DNA of 64,000 nucleotides. It comes from Hofstenia miamia. Its lineage: Eukaryota; Xenacoelomorpha; Acoela. Every line of letters starts with the position of its first letter. Positions within the stretch are counted from its first letter, which is position 1. The notes under the pieces were generated by a model that was not told where the DNA came from, searched no databases, and saw nothing but the letters and a program-made list of their open reading frames with translations. Positions 1 through 12,932 of the stretch are shown piece after piece. The translations under genes were made by a program, and so were the position numbers. Where the stretch lies: contig SCFE01000034.1 of NCBI GenBank assembly GCA_004352715.1, positions 1,019,184 through 1,083,183 on the forward strand. The letters are read 5' to 3'.

Positions 1-3000
1 GTTGAAGAATCTAACTTTGTTTTTCAAATTATACATTAGTAACATATTATCTTCTAAAAATCAATTTGTTCTTTAATTTCAGCGCATGCAAGACACTTTG
101 GTCTAGCAAACAGGAAAATTAAAAAATTTTTTGACAAGTATCTTTATTGGGCCTAAATGTACTGAATTTGGCATGAATATAAATGTGACATGCCTAGACC
201 TAAATTTTTGGCCCTCTCTATCTCTGATCTACGCAAATTTATATCTCTGTTAAAACTGAATTAGTAAAATGTAGAAAATTTATTGTTTATTATGAATGGC
301 CATATTTTTGAAAATTAATCGTTACGCAATATCAAATAAAGTAAAATACTTAAATAAGTGTAGATGTACATAAAATTACTAAATCTTTGAAATGATTTTG
401 TAAAGCAACTAATTACATCTAATGGTTGTTATATTTGCCTCATTTTAGTAAATTCTACAGCAAATCGCCAATACGTGTTTACAGTAGGACTTGATCAAGT
501 CCAATTTACATACGTAGCATTTTTAAAATATATTTCATTGTTCAAATTAATAATTTGTAAGATATGCCTTCTTCTGTAGACAAGTCAGTTTTCATGAAAA
601 AAGATTTCTTCCAAAATTAAATTTTTTGTGCGGAACCTGGAACAAAATTTAAGTTTGCAGCATTCTCTTAGTATTTTTTTCAGAGTCATCTTAAGCTAAA
701 TTTGCTCGTACATTATGCTTATTGTCGAGGTTAATAACAATAATAAATTTTTGCAAAAAATTAGTTTGAATAAATAATTTTAAAAAGTGAAAAAATTCGT
801 TTTTGCTAAGATATTTTAAATTATTGCATAAAATCTCACTATTTTCAGTTACCAATCACTTCCACATGCATGCTCTTTTTCAGAAGGAAACTGACCTGGT
901 AGCCATCTTCAAATCTGAGAAAATGTCGTGTATTTTTCTATGGGATAACGACAAAAGTCTTGTTTTTACAAAATTTATATTATTTAGAAATTTCCAGAAA
1001 AATTTTAAGTATTGATTTGTCTTTTCTAATGTTGTTGAAATACTTTCAGTTTGTGGCAAATAACGTATATTTAATTACAAAAAAATAATTGAGGCTTGCT
1101 TATTTAGTGTAAATTTTGATATATGAAATCTTAACCACTTACATTGCAGTGAAATCTCATTTGTTAATTACTAACATAGTAAACTTAAAGATTTGATGCC
1201 ACTACTCTCAAACTATCGTTGTTAATAATTGAAATATGTGTAGGAAAGCTAAAAATATAAAAGAATATTACAACTATTATATTTAGAATACTTATTTTTT
1301 TATATTAAAATGCCTTTGTTCAGAAGGCATGAATAATTTAGCAAATATTAATTCAAATTTTATTTTTAGAAAATTCTAATCTGTTATATAGAGTGCGAAA
1401 ATGTTTTAAATGAGATTTCAGTGTTTTCCTAAATAAATTTTAACAATGAAGCAATTTCAATATATGTGGGTTCCCAAATGAATAGTTCATTTTTACAGCA
1501 TTTCTAGGTCTATATGTGTTTTGTTATATATTTCATCTATCCATTGCATTTCATGAGATTGGCAAAAGTTTAGCAACCAGAATAAAATTGAAGAACTTTC
1601 ATGATACATAAAATTAGAAAAATAATTAAAATTGCCTAAAAACTTAAGAATGCTTATCATATTTTTAATTACTTTTTGCAATAAGTGCAAATGTTGGTTG
1701 CATGCATTACAATACATAATTTATTATTGTGGTAAATAGATTAAAAATAAAGAATTTATATTAGAAAAGAAAAAGTATAATTCAAAAATTATTGTTGTAA
1801 GTAAATCATCATGTCTAGAACACTAATAAAAATTTATAAACTCGCAAAATGCAACATAAACAAAGGCTTAGAATTAAACAGACTCAAACTGATCGCCATA
1901 TTCATCATTATGTTGTACATGAGCCATTAGCAATTCTAAAAGAGATAATTGCAGGTTTTCCTATTGATGTTTCGTATCAACATCTTAAAATTATACGTCA
2001 GAGTTAATGAAAAGAAATACAATACATTTGGACAACACTTATCTGCAAACGGTTCTTAATTATATTAATAGGGGCAACAATTATCGAGCAATGATCAAAG
2101 TTATTATGTTTTGTGGTATAAATGAACTAAGATCACAATTTTGAATGAACCGTTTTATTCAACAAAATTTTTTGTTAAGCATTCTAGCATATTTCAGCTG
2201 TTATGAGCCAGCTGCAATTATCAGCACATCTCATATAATTACCATGAAAAAATATATGTTGATAGATTGAAAATTTCAGTTTGCTTTTCTGTGATGTGAA
2301 TTGACAAAAAATTGCAGACCACAATGTCACGTTTTCAAATTCTGTAATCTTACCCTAAAAACCAAAAAATATTTCAATTTTCTAATGCATGAGCCCTCCC
2401 TGAGATCATGGGCTTACATTCCTTTTGTACTGCCGTTGTGAGGACAGCCAGTATGAATTTTGTATACTTCCACTGTTCGATACATTTTTTATTGATTTAG
2501 AGACTAATAGAGCTTTCAGTGTTGGGTCTAAATAGATCAAACTCTAAACTTTTAAATTGCTTCATTCAATAAACGTTTTCTAGTTTCTTATAGCTATATT
2601 TTTAAATGACACGAAGACAAAGTATATAAATTTTAAAAAAGCTCAAGATTTTTAAACAACTTATATTGAGCTCGTTAACAAGTCTGCAATAGATTGAAAA
2701 TGAAACGTATTATTGCTACTGAAGGAAAAAAGTTTTTGGCTTTGCCAGCCGCTAAAAAGCACACCGCTATTACAACAGGCTACTTAGATACCAGCTAACT
2801 AACTGAAATCTAAGAATATTGCTAATCACAATAACAGTAACTTCTTCGCGGCTTAGAATACTCTTTGTCATCTGCAAATGCAACATTCGTCAAAAAAACC
2901 CAAGATTATATTGGCGCAATAATCTTGGCAATTAGTCTATTAACGTTAACATTAGAAATAGTGAGACCAATAAATGTATTTAGTTTTAGGTTTAGCCGAA

Positions 3001-5413
3001 TATTTTCACAGGATGCGAACACAAACAGAATAGTATGTTAAGTTTAAGCATAAAACTGTTTTACAAAATACGAAGACCACCCCCAGTTTATCATTTAATT
3101 GCCAACGCTAACTTTGGGAATTAATAAGTACAAATTGTGAATTATTTTATCGCTTTGCAACTCTCTTATTAGGCATGTTGTGCAAAACTTGACAGATACT
3201 CAAAATATATTATTCGGAATCAACATGTTTTCGCGACCATTTCAAAACAATTTAATTTTCAGCCTGTTTTTTATAATTATCGAAGGATTGATAAAAACCT
3301 TCAAAAAAAACCTTAAACTATGCGTTTTACAAAGACTTACGGTGTTGCAGTAGCATACATGAATTAATATTTGTTACATAATTCTATAGTAAAATATTAT
3401 AGGTTCAAATTGTTTACTTTACATGCATAAACAGCAGTGTAATTTTGAAATTGGCTTTTCTGAGATGCATGCATATCAGTTTTAGCACGAATATCAAGTT
3501 TAACAAGGAATTCTTCCAAATCTGTGATAGTTTCCTCTAAAAACTAAAGAAGATATTTCAAATCTGAAAAAACCACAAAATAGAGAATTGTCTCTTTCAT
3601 TCATTTCTAAGAAGCAAAATATTTAAGATAGTTGTTGTTTCCATGGAAATTACACCGACTGGTTATCTGAACGTTAAGTGCGGTAAAAATGAATATTTTT
3701 ACTTAAATCGCATCTCCATAGATGTGTACTTATCGAAGGCTTTCAATATTTCTTAACACACTCTCTGGATAAAATTGTTCAAAAATGCGGTTAAAATGGA
3801 TTGTTACTTTAATGTAACGCTGATGAATATTTATTGTAAAGAAATACGCGTAAAACATTTTCTAGTTTTTTAGATGATCAACTTACATAAATGGTCTATT
3901 TCCTTTACAGAATGAAGTAATCATCAATTCATTTCGTTATGCGGCCTTTGAAAACAACAATTATAAGTAAAGCTTCCAATTGCCTATGGTTTTCAGTAGT
4001 AACGAAAATATTAGATCCATACATTATGATGATTTACCTTATAACTCCTTTGATAAAAATGCAATAATTTACTGAATTTCTTTTTAATATAAATGTTTAT
4101 AAATGGATACATGCATGCAGTCCTCTTCTATTATATCAAGTTCCTATTAATGATACATATCGTTAAACATTTGAATAAATTTCAGGAAAACGTTATTACA
4201 TGTGATTATAACTTTGTCAAATATCGAAGATACATTTGGAAAAGTTTCTAATACGTCGCTTAGGTGCCTCTCTTAGGCCAATTTCAGGATTGACAATTTA
4301 TTAACAAGACCAATAATAACATCCTGGGGTTTTTAATGTAGATCACATTTTTGTTGATTTATCCAAACAATGGTTGTGCTACTCTATATTTTCTAAAACC
4401 AATCTTTAAGTCCTCTGTAAATAATCTTGAATTGTCCAATGTGACTGAGAATATATGGCCAATTGAAAAAAAGTGAGTACACTTTGTGCTTTTTGCTATT
4501 ATTATTATTATTGTACTCACACGGAAGTGAAATTTTAGAATCAATTACATTCAGTATGCAAATTAATTAGTTCTTTTAACCAAAGTGTCTATTTGCGGAT
4601 TGACTCAGCTAATGCATGTTTCCCCTTCAAAGGTTGTTTTGGAATTCTTGTCCTTCTTGAGCACAAGCAAATTATCTGCTTGTGAGCAATTTTGTGCTGC
4701 AACATTTCTTAGAAGTGTTCTTCATTGAAAGTTAATTATCTTCTTAAGAATACTTAGATTAAAGGTTAGTATTTTAAACTTTACATCAGGAACATTAAAT
4801 GAAGCTGCTTGTAAAAATATTTTTTCGATGTAATATTTGCAATAATTGAGGTGGAGATAATCGTCCATCTATTTGCAATACATCAATAAGAAAAATAGCA
4901 TCATGTTTCTCAACAAAATAAGTTTATACCAGAAACGATATTTTTAGTTTTTAAGGTTGATTCATATCCAATATATTTTATTATTATTATTATTATTATT
5001 AAATGTTTTATAGATTTGAAGAGAAAGAAGCACCAGAAGCTCTTCTGTATTTGTTTGAATGATGTCTATATGTAGCCCATCGCCATCAGCTGAAATCTCT
5101 GCCTCGACTCCAAAGGTCCTGCAGATGCTAAGTCGCTGAGCTATCGCATTTTCCTAATCACTGTAAAATCAATTCAGAAGATCCCTCTATCGAAACTCCC
5201 ATAGTCAGTAGCAAAACATCATCAGTGAAAGCTTCTGTAAAATCCGTGAAAAAGGAAAAACTATGTTCGTTATTGGTAGAAGTATTTTAAAACATCCTCA
5301 AATCATTCAATCCACACTTACACTTGCTACTACTCTTCACAAAAAATTTAGAAAATATCACTCTATCCAGAACCATACACCAACACTGTCTTTGTAAGCA
5401 CTAAAGTGCTCGA

Positions 5414-5459
<46 letters not shown>

Positions 5460-6813
5460 CATATACGGGCTCTAGATACTATGGGATTTGTTTCCACCGG
5501 CCGCACTTTCTGATTCTTCATAGTATCCTTACCATAAAAAGCATATTTGCAAAGCACTTTTTTTTCAAAACTAATTTGAATTTGCAACATTCTCAGGGAT
5601 CTAAAATGCTCATGGCGTATGACTATTTGTTGTGAAAAAGTACTGAAGCACATGTCAGCTCGAAAAAATTTTATTCAGACTTGCATGCTTCACAGTCTCT
5701 TTGGACGCATTAGTTCTCTGCAGTTTCCAGTTAGTACGTTCAGTTTTCTATTTTGGAAGGCCGTGGGAGCTTTCATGTAAGACAAACAAAAATAAACTAA
5801 ATAAGCAAAATATTATGTTTAACTACAAAGTAATTTTAAATGTTCTTTTGCAAATTCTTAATAAAATTGCTAACAGTTTTTAAATTATCTAGATCTTTTA
5901 TATTTCCGAATTTTACAAAATTCCATTATCATTTTAATTGGTTCTATGTGATTTCTGACAAAGAAATTTTCACAAATTCTGTATTTACGAGGTCAGAAAT
6001 AACGTAATACCAATCAAAGCAAAAGCAATATCGAATAATTTATGTTACATTTAAAAAAAGCTTTAAATTGTTACAATACTGCATATTAATGAATGTGAAG
6101 AGGAGCTGATTGCATCAGAGAGTGCTTTGGCTTGAAATCTTAGATTTAGATATGTGCTATTACAACTATACAATGTTAGAAAGCAATCAAACCTATGCAT
6201 TTGCAAGGAATATACCAGTACCTTAATAAATAATAAGGAGTCCACAAAACTGTTTTAGATCCAATCAATTATCAGTAAAGCATTTCTCTTTTTTCATATC
6301 AAATGAATAAATGCTTCTCCAGGAAAGCAAGGTCTACGATAAAACGTAGCATTGCCTAAGAAATTTTTCCCTTTTCCTTGACACTATTTAATTGTGGTCA
6401 ATAGTTGTTTTGGAATCAAAGTGCTATTTTAACTTTCATCTTCAGATTTTATTAGGTTAATAACCGGTAACTTAAAGCAATTGTCTCTAACATTATTATT
6501 GAATTTAAAGAAAGTTCTACTTTTGAACTTTCTATGGTTTTCGATTACTAAAAGTTTTTACTGCTCAACTTCTAGGAAGTCTTCATTTTTTAAAAGTAGG
6601 TTCTCATTGTGTTACATTTTATTTAATTATTTTTACATTAGTACTAAGGCACGGATTTATATACTCAATATTTTTATTCTAGTCTTTTTGTTGTACACCC
6701 TGTATCCCATATATTTACAAGTCAGCAAATACTATAATTTAGAACACACGTAGACAATATTTACAATTTGCTACAATTACATACATACAAGGCATACACA
6801 AATAAAGGCTAAG
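1..6813. other. AT-rich stretch without supported genes
   Basis: I see no coding region, RNA gene or transposon end that I can support here. Open frames are short, rich in Phe/Leu/Lys/Asn and lack recognisable motifs. Simple repeats are present: ATT runs near 4498-4514 and 4978-5001, and a (TA)n tract near 5416-5465. The last few hundred bases directly flank the Polinton-type element and do not continue the gag fragment found on its other side. Confidence 0.6.
5416..5465. repeat. (TA)n microsatellite
   Basis: A run of alternating T and A with a few interruptions at its right end. It explains the Tyr-Ile repeat in the open frame crossing it on the minus strand, which I do not regard as a gene. 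Confidence 0.9.
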
Positions 6814-7085
6814 CTAAAAATGATCATTTTAAATAACTTTTTACACTTTTCTATTGATTTTGATGTGAAAAAGTCGTTTTTTAGAAATTCAGGATTTTAC
6901 AGCCATGGGTCAAAAAACTGCAGCCCTAAAAATATAAATAAGTATTCAATTATACCCCCTTTTAAACTATGCACCAATATGTTTTTAATCAATTTTTTGC
7001 ATTATTATAAAATCGACTTTTTCCGGACATTCCAAAATGTTTTTGAAGCCACTTGTTGTTCAGAATTTTTACATGTAATTCAATT
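6814..7085 (+). repeat. Left terminal inverted repeat of the Polinton
   Basis: The sequence starting ctaaaaatgatcat matches the reverse complement of 21035-21300 over about 270 bases with scattered substitutions and small indels. Shared blocks include ttttgatgtgaaaaagtcg, agccatgggtcaaaaaactg and ccaatatgtttttaatca. By eye roughly four in five bases agree, which implies the element is old. The open frame across it (6820-7107) is not a gene. Confidence 0.9.
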
Positions 7086-7399
7086 TAGAATCTATCAAAC
7101 CCTCTAGTATTAAAATTACAATATTAAATATTTAATACTTTTTACATAATTATTTGGTTTTTGACATCCAACTTATTAGACAATTTGAAAAATTTAAGTT
7201 TAAAACTTTTTCATAGAATGAATAAATAACATTGGGTTGAAAATGTATATTTTAATTTTACTTTACAAATTATAAATTACAGAAAATACCCCCAAAGGAG
7301 CTTATTCATGCCTAAAAACAAAAATTATGCATGCATGAAGATATAGCATCTAAATAATAAATGAAAACATTAAATAATATTACAAAACATACATATGTA

Positions 7400-7650
7400 A
7401 ATTGTACTACTGTTTCTTACAAACTATCTTAAGAGGTAGGCATTAAAATTGTACCGCCGGTACAACTTTATAAGAAATGATTATTGAGAAAATATAGTTT
7501 TCTATCAGTTAGGCAGCAACAGGTGTTAAAATTGTACTGCTGGTACAACTTTTTAAAAATGATTATTGAGAAAATTAAATATTGAAAAATATAGCTTTCT
7601 ACCAGTTAGGCAGCAACAGGTGTTAAAATTGTACCGCCAGTACAACTTTT
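7400..7650 (+). repeat. Three spaced 17-bp palindromes in tandem repeats at the left end of the Polinton
   Basis: A unit of about 83-97 bp is repeated. Each unit carries a palindrome starting TTGTAC: 7449-7465 (ttgtaccgccggtacaa, perfect around a central C), 7532-7548 and 7629-7645 (slightly decayed). Copies are joined by a shared block containing cagttaggcagcaacaggtg. A weaker fourth copy lies near 7401-7425. Evenly repeated palindromes suggest binding sites for a dimeric protein, possibly in replication, end recognition or control. That role is inference. Confidence 0.75.
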
Positions 7651-7926
7651 TGAAAAAATTAAAATACTCCAGTAAAAATTAATTGACGAAAATAAAATGA
7701 AATATCACTCTTACCAGTTATAAAGCAGTGTTGGAAGTTGCAAATTTATTGTAGATCTTTAAATTCATTAAAGGACTCTATATTTTTCTATTATCCGCAG
7801 ATAGGACCATATTGTTTTTAAAGATAATGTGCACTGCTGTAAGCCATTAAATTTGCTGCATATTTTAAAAAGTTTGATAAGAAAATATATCCATGAACTT
7901 GAAAAGGGAAGTTTTCTTTTGAAATC

Positions 7927-8327
7927 TTAGAATTTAATTTTTTCTTGCCGACATTGGGTCTTTGCAGCTTCTAATAATTGATGTGCTCTTACTGCAAGAA
8001 CAATTGCTCTTGAGCAATGATAAGAAATCTGCACTTTTATTTTTTCCAGCTGGGGAATAACATTTTGGAGATTTTCATAAAGAAATTCATCATAATCAAA
8101 GATCCTATTCAATAATCCACAAATTATGCTATCATTTAGGGCTTTTTTATTTTTATGATTCTGTCTTCAATGCCTTGAATTCTTAAATCCTCCATATCTA
8201 GGGTTAGGTTTGTTGAAGATGGTGGAATTACTATACGATTATATTTTTCCATGAACATTTCTTTTTATGGATGATTTTCTAGCATTTCCTCAATGAGGGA
8301 AGTTAGTTGAGCAACTTTATTTTCCAT
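7927..8327 (-). pseudogene. Small unknown Polinton-borne protein, broken
   Basis: I do not recognise this protein. The reading starts at an ATG at 8327, meets a stop after about 20 codons, then stays readable to a frameshift near 8125. It ends with a 61-residue frame (7927-8112) rich in Glu, Leu, Lys and Gln that looks largely helical. The product would be about 130 residues, acidic to neutral, without membrane segments or cysteine motifs. It lies between the left inverted repeat and the polymerase 3' end, points the same way as the polymerase, and is therefore probably an accessory gene of the element. Decay matches that of its neighbours. Confidence 0.45.
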
Positions 8328-8742
8328 TGACACATAGCAACTGAATTAAAGCAATGTGTTTGTACACATCAGAACCTAGAAATCATAGTGTAAAAATATA
8401 ATTTTTTAAAGCATTGGGTTGTTCTTTAATGTAGGCTGAAAATATATCAAAATGCTCAATCATAATCAATCATTCAAAATAGATACATAAATGTGGTACT
8501 TAGAAAACATAATTTGTTCTGAATTGAAAGAAAACTTTATAAAAACCTTGGGAACAAAATCTTTTAAATTAATAAAAATTAACAAATTCAATAAATAATT
8601 CTATCAGTAATAAATTAAGGTAAATACTTACATGTTTCATTGAAAAAAATGGAAAATTCTAGCTTTAAGAAATTCATCTATATATATATATAGTAACATG
8701 TGCATAAGATGTAGGAGGATTTATGTCAATAACATTCACATA

Positions 8743-8920
8743 TACCAAAGGATACTATCATATGCTGTTAATTGAAATTGATATGCAGCTATCAAACTTA
8801 ATTCAAAAGTTATAGACACAGCTATATAACATTAATGTTACACTTGTTGAATATATCAAATGGATACTAACATATGTTGTTAATTGACACTAATATGTAG
8901 ATGTGAATCAAATTAAAATT
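8743..8920 (+). repeat. Degenerate direct repeat between small gene and polymerase
   Basis: Two diverged copies of a block of about 56-60 bases, offset by about 110 bases. The first contains ggatactatcatatgctgt and the second ggatactaacatatgttgt; both continue with taattga. This lies in the non-coding stretch 8328-8950, which otherwise holds only a short (TA)n near 8681-8693. Confidence 0.55.
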
Positions 8921-8950
8921 TAATACTTCAAATTTAAATCCTAAAAAAAT

Positions 8951-11900
8951 TTAAAGGAACTTATATGGAAAACTCTCATTATTACTTAAGTAATATCTTT
9001 TATCATCAAATGGTGATAATGATGCTTTTTCTGTGTTGATTAAACTAATTTTATGTTTTTTATTTCTCAATGTATAATTGTTTGAAACACCAATTTTATT
9101 TGTTTCTAAACAATTTTTAAAATCTTCAAAAGGTAACTTTTCTTTCTCAACTTTTGTTATTCCTTTCAAAGTGTTTTTACTTTTATCATTAACTTTAAAT
9201 GAATACATTTTACTCTTCAAAGCAATGAATTGATCTAAATATATACTTTGAGCTGTTTCAATTTTAAAACATCCGGGAATTATCTTAAATTTTTCATTGA
9301 ATAATTCGTGATTCTTATCAAAATTACAAAAATCAAATAATTCATAAATGTCATTAAGTATTTTCAAATCATGAACTATATCTTTAGTTTTTATATTTAA
9401 AATGAAACTTTCTGTATCCATATAATTTAAAGTTATATTAATTTCCCAAAAAATTGTTGTAAAACATAATAATAAGTTTCATACATTAACAATTTTGAAA
9501 GTTCTAAAGCAGTAAATCCATGATATATTGTTTTATCAAACCTCAATTTAGTTTGATGGTAATGATATACTAGAAAATCGTCAAAATCAGAATGCATTTT
9601 AAATTCTAGCTTGCTTTGTTCCTTGATTAATTTTTCAGTAGTCTCAGTTTTATTAAACATTTTTACATTAATCTGTCCTCTAATATTTTTCCAAAGAAAG
9701 CATTATTCAAAAGTTTGTAAAAATCTTTCTCAAATTATTTTTTGCTTTTAAATGCATGTTAGTGTTATGGTCAATATATTTTTCCAAAACTTTAATAGCC
9801 TATAATGACAAAAATATAATGTTTTATCATATTGATCACAAATAAGCTTTGGTGTAGGACAAACACTTTTAAGAGCAATTTGATTTTGATATTCACTATA
9901 TTCAGAAGGGTCTATCTTTCTTTTAACTGAACAAAACAGAAAGTTTTTTGTTTTATTTTTCAATTTATTCAGATATGATAAGTCAGACTCAATAAAATAT
10001 CCAATAGGACTGTTATCAGAAGTTCTGATTAATTTCTCAATTAGGTCCCCATTTACATCTAAGATCTTAAAATCACTATAAGGAAAGTTTTGTTTCATTA
10101 CAAAGCCATATAGAATATTTGCATCAATATACAAAATTTTATTTTCATCTGTTGATTTAATATATATATCTCCCATCACAGAACTAATCTCACCCTGAAT
10201 ATTTTGTTCAATTGAAAGTACAATGTCACAATTCTTCAAATAATCTAATTGAATATTCGTGAATTTTAATCCACATTGCCAAGTATATCCATGTAATGAG
10301 TATGCATAACACGGATTTAAACCATATTTTTCTTTACCAAGTTTAATAAAATTTTCAAAAATATCTGCTAGTAATAAGACATCAACTTTTAAATACAACA
10401 TTGTCAATTCCTTTCCAGATTTAATGTCATACTTTTTAACTACTTTATTAGTTCTTTCAATTTCATCTTCATTTGGAGCCTTTTGAGTTAGAGTTGAAAA
10501 GTAGTCTATTTTTTTATGTGGAATTTTTCATAAGATTCAGGAGCTATCAAAAAATTCATATGGCTAGGCTAATTTACATTTTACAAGTTCACATTGTCCT
10601 AAATATTTCTCTAGAATAGGCTTTTTCTCAAGATTATTTGCTAAATTATTTAATGATGATGCAAGAAATCTGTAAAAATCCAAAAACCTTATACAACCAT
10701 AATGTACAGAAATATATTCTTCCTCAGATTTACATAAGGGTTTTATAACCAACTTTTCTCAACATTTAAATAGTTCATTGAAAAATAAATGTGAATCATA
10801 TCATGAATAATTATGAAAATTAAAAGGCACAAAATCCATTCATTGTTTTTGAGCCATTAAATTGCAATAATTGCAAGCTGCACCTCTGTATTTACCTGTT
10901 AAATGACAATGATCTCTAACTAAGGAGACCTTTGTGCATACACATAAATAACATTACTTTGAATTTTTAAATTCTTCATTTTCTTTTTTAGTAATTTTCA
11001 TTGAAATGTCATGTGTAAACAAAAAGAACAACTTGTTTTCTAATTCTTTAATTTTTTGAACAAATACTTCAACACAATCTTTTCCAAAATAATGAATGTA
11101 TTTTGATTTACATAATTCAGGTATATCTGATTTTAGATATATTCCAAAAGCAATAGGTAATTGGTTACATAAAATTGTAGTTTTATCAACATTAGGTAAA
11201 TTACATTTACTCTTGACCTTTTCATTATAACATTCAAAATCTGCATAAATTCTAAATGGAACATCTATTTTATAATAATAATTTTTAAATTTAATTTGTC
11301 TTCTCTTGGAAAATATAATTGTGTTGTGTGTTGTGTCTTCATTTTTACATAATCTAATATGATTTTCAAAAGTTGACTTTTTTCTACATTTTAACAAAAG
11401 TATAGTTTATCTTTACTTAAATCCTTGTATAGTACATATTTCAAGTTTTTTATTAGAACAAAGTGATTTTCAGACATCCCCAAATCAGTTGCATTTTCAT
11501 CAGAATAGTAAATTGGTAATACATTATACAAAGTTGCTTCCCCCCAAACTTTTAGCTCATAAACATTAATTTTTATTCCATTTTGTTTAATATATTTTTC
11601 AATTCCATTTATTGTTATTGGAAATGTGATTCCATTTAAATTGTATTTATCTAGATATTTTTCATAAATGCATGTTCTATTTTGATTCTTAGAACTAGGG
11701 TGTTGTGCTGCAATTATTTATCACAAAAAATATTTATCATCATTATTAATAATATTTATAATTGAAGAAGATTTAATTGGTAATTTAACATATGTTCCAC
11801 CCCAAGAAATTTTGTACACTTTAATATTTTTACTATGCACTCCAATGAATACCCAGTTTGATCCTTTTGTCTTCATTTTTACATAATCTAATATGATTTT

Positions 11901-12932
11901 CAAAAGTTGACTTTTTTCTACATTTTAACAAAAGTATAGTTTATCTTTACTTAAATCCTTGTATAGTACATATTTCAAGTTTTTTATTAGAACAAAGTGA
12001 TTTTCAGACATCCCCAAATCAGTTGCATTTTCATCAGAATAGTAAATTGGTAATACATTATACAAAGTTGCTTCCCCCCAAACTTTTAGCTCATAAACAT
12101 TAATTTTTATTCCATTTTGTTTAATATATTTTTCAATTCCATTTATTGTTATTGGAAATGTTATTCCATTTAAATTGTATTTATCTAGATATTTTTCATA
12201 AATGCATGTTCTATTTTGATTCTTAGAACTAGGGTGTTGTGCTGCAATTATTTATCACAAAAAATATTTATCATCATTATTAATAATATTTAAAATTGAA
12301 GAAGATTTAATTGGTAATTTAACATATGTTCCACCCCAAGAAATTTTGTACATTTTAATATTTATACTATGCACTCCAATGAATACCCAGTTTGATCCTT
12401 TTAATTTTTCAAAATCATCAATAATTTCCTTTAATTTAGAGGAAATATTAATATTATTTACTTCATGCTTAGCTTTTATTTCCTTCATTTTAAATTGATA
12501 AGGAACTATTACATCTTTAATTGTATCTTCAATACCTTTTGTAAATTTTAAATAAAATGAAACATTATATTTTAATGGTTGGTTGATTATAATAAAATAT
12601 TTTATTAATGTTTCTGTAAACAATGTATTAATATCTATAAATGGAATTAAGGTGTCACTTCCTTTAAGAGTACCCTTAAAATTAACAATTGCATTAACAT
12701 AATGTTTATTTATTTTAGCTTTTGGAATATATCCATTAATTGTAAAATCATGATTCTTTTCTACATTTTTTAAATGTTTCTTAGTTTTAATATATGTATT
12801 ATAATTTTTCTTAACAATTGTCAAATTACAAGTGATATTTTTTCTTGTTACCATCTCTCTATATATATTGTCTAGAAAAATTTTCTTCACAAATAATGTG
12901 TCTATATCTTTTTTGTCTAGAAAAAAAATCAT
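8951..12932 (-). pseudogene. polB: Protein-primed family B DNA polymerase of the Polinton, broken
   Basis: This is the replicative polymerase of the element. Reading 12932 to 8951, the order is: a Polinton-type N-terminal region with KGSNWVF and NIINNDDKYFL blocks (about 12410-12255); an exonuclease motif YADFEC near 11230; a conserved GCIRFLDFYRFL block near 10690; polymerase motif A-like YIDANILYGFVM near 10130; and motif C-like YMDTES near 9420. These are split over at least six frames. A stop pair follows KYFL where the family normally continues with Trp-Ser, and a frameshift lies just before motif C. A 534-bp tandem duplication sits between the N-terminal region and the exonuclease. The start ATG overlaps the integrase stop (ATGA). 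Family assignment is firm; function in this copy is lost. Confidence 0.92.
11334..12401. repeat. 534-bp tandem duplication inside the polymerase gene
   Basis: Copies 11334-11867 and 11868-12401 are nearly identical; I spot only four substitutions. The unit starts at tgtcttcatttttacataat and ends at tttgatccttt. Both copies carry the same TGA-TAA stop pair after the KYFL motif, so the gene was already broken when the duplication happened. The copies are far more alike than the two terminal repeats, so the duplication is much younger than the insertion, unless it is an assembly artefact. Confidence 0.95.

Noticed and set aside
2700-2800. Lys/Ala-rich short reading starting MKRIIATEGKKFLALPAAKK
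   Set aside because: Only about 32 codons, with no splice sites or neighbours to support it as an exon.
5363-5653. Minus-strand frame with a Tyr-Ile repeat
   Set aside because: The repeat is a translation of the (TA)n microsatellite and the rest has no motif.
6481-6753. 90-codon hydrophobic plus-strand frame next to the Polinton
   Set aside because: Phe/Leu/Tyr-rich composition is expected from AT-rich DNA; no signal peptide layout, family motif or neighbour supports it.
6820-7107. 95-codon frame in the left terminal repeat
   Set aside because: It overlaps the inverted repeat, whose right copy does not keep the frame.
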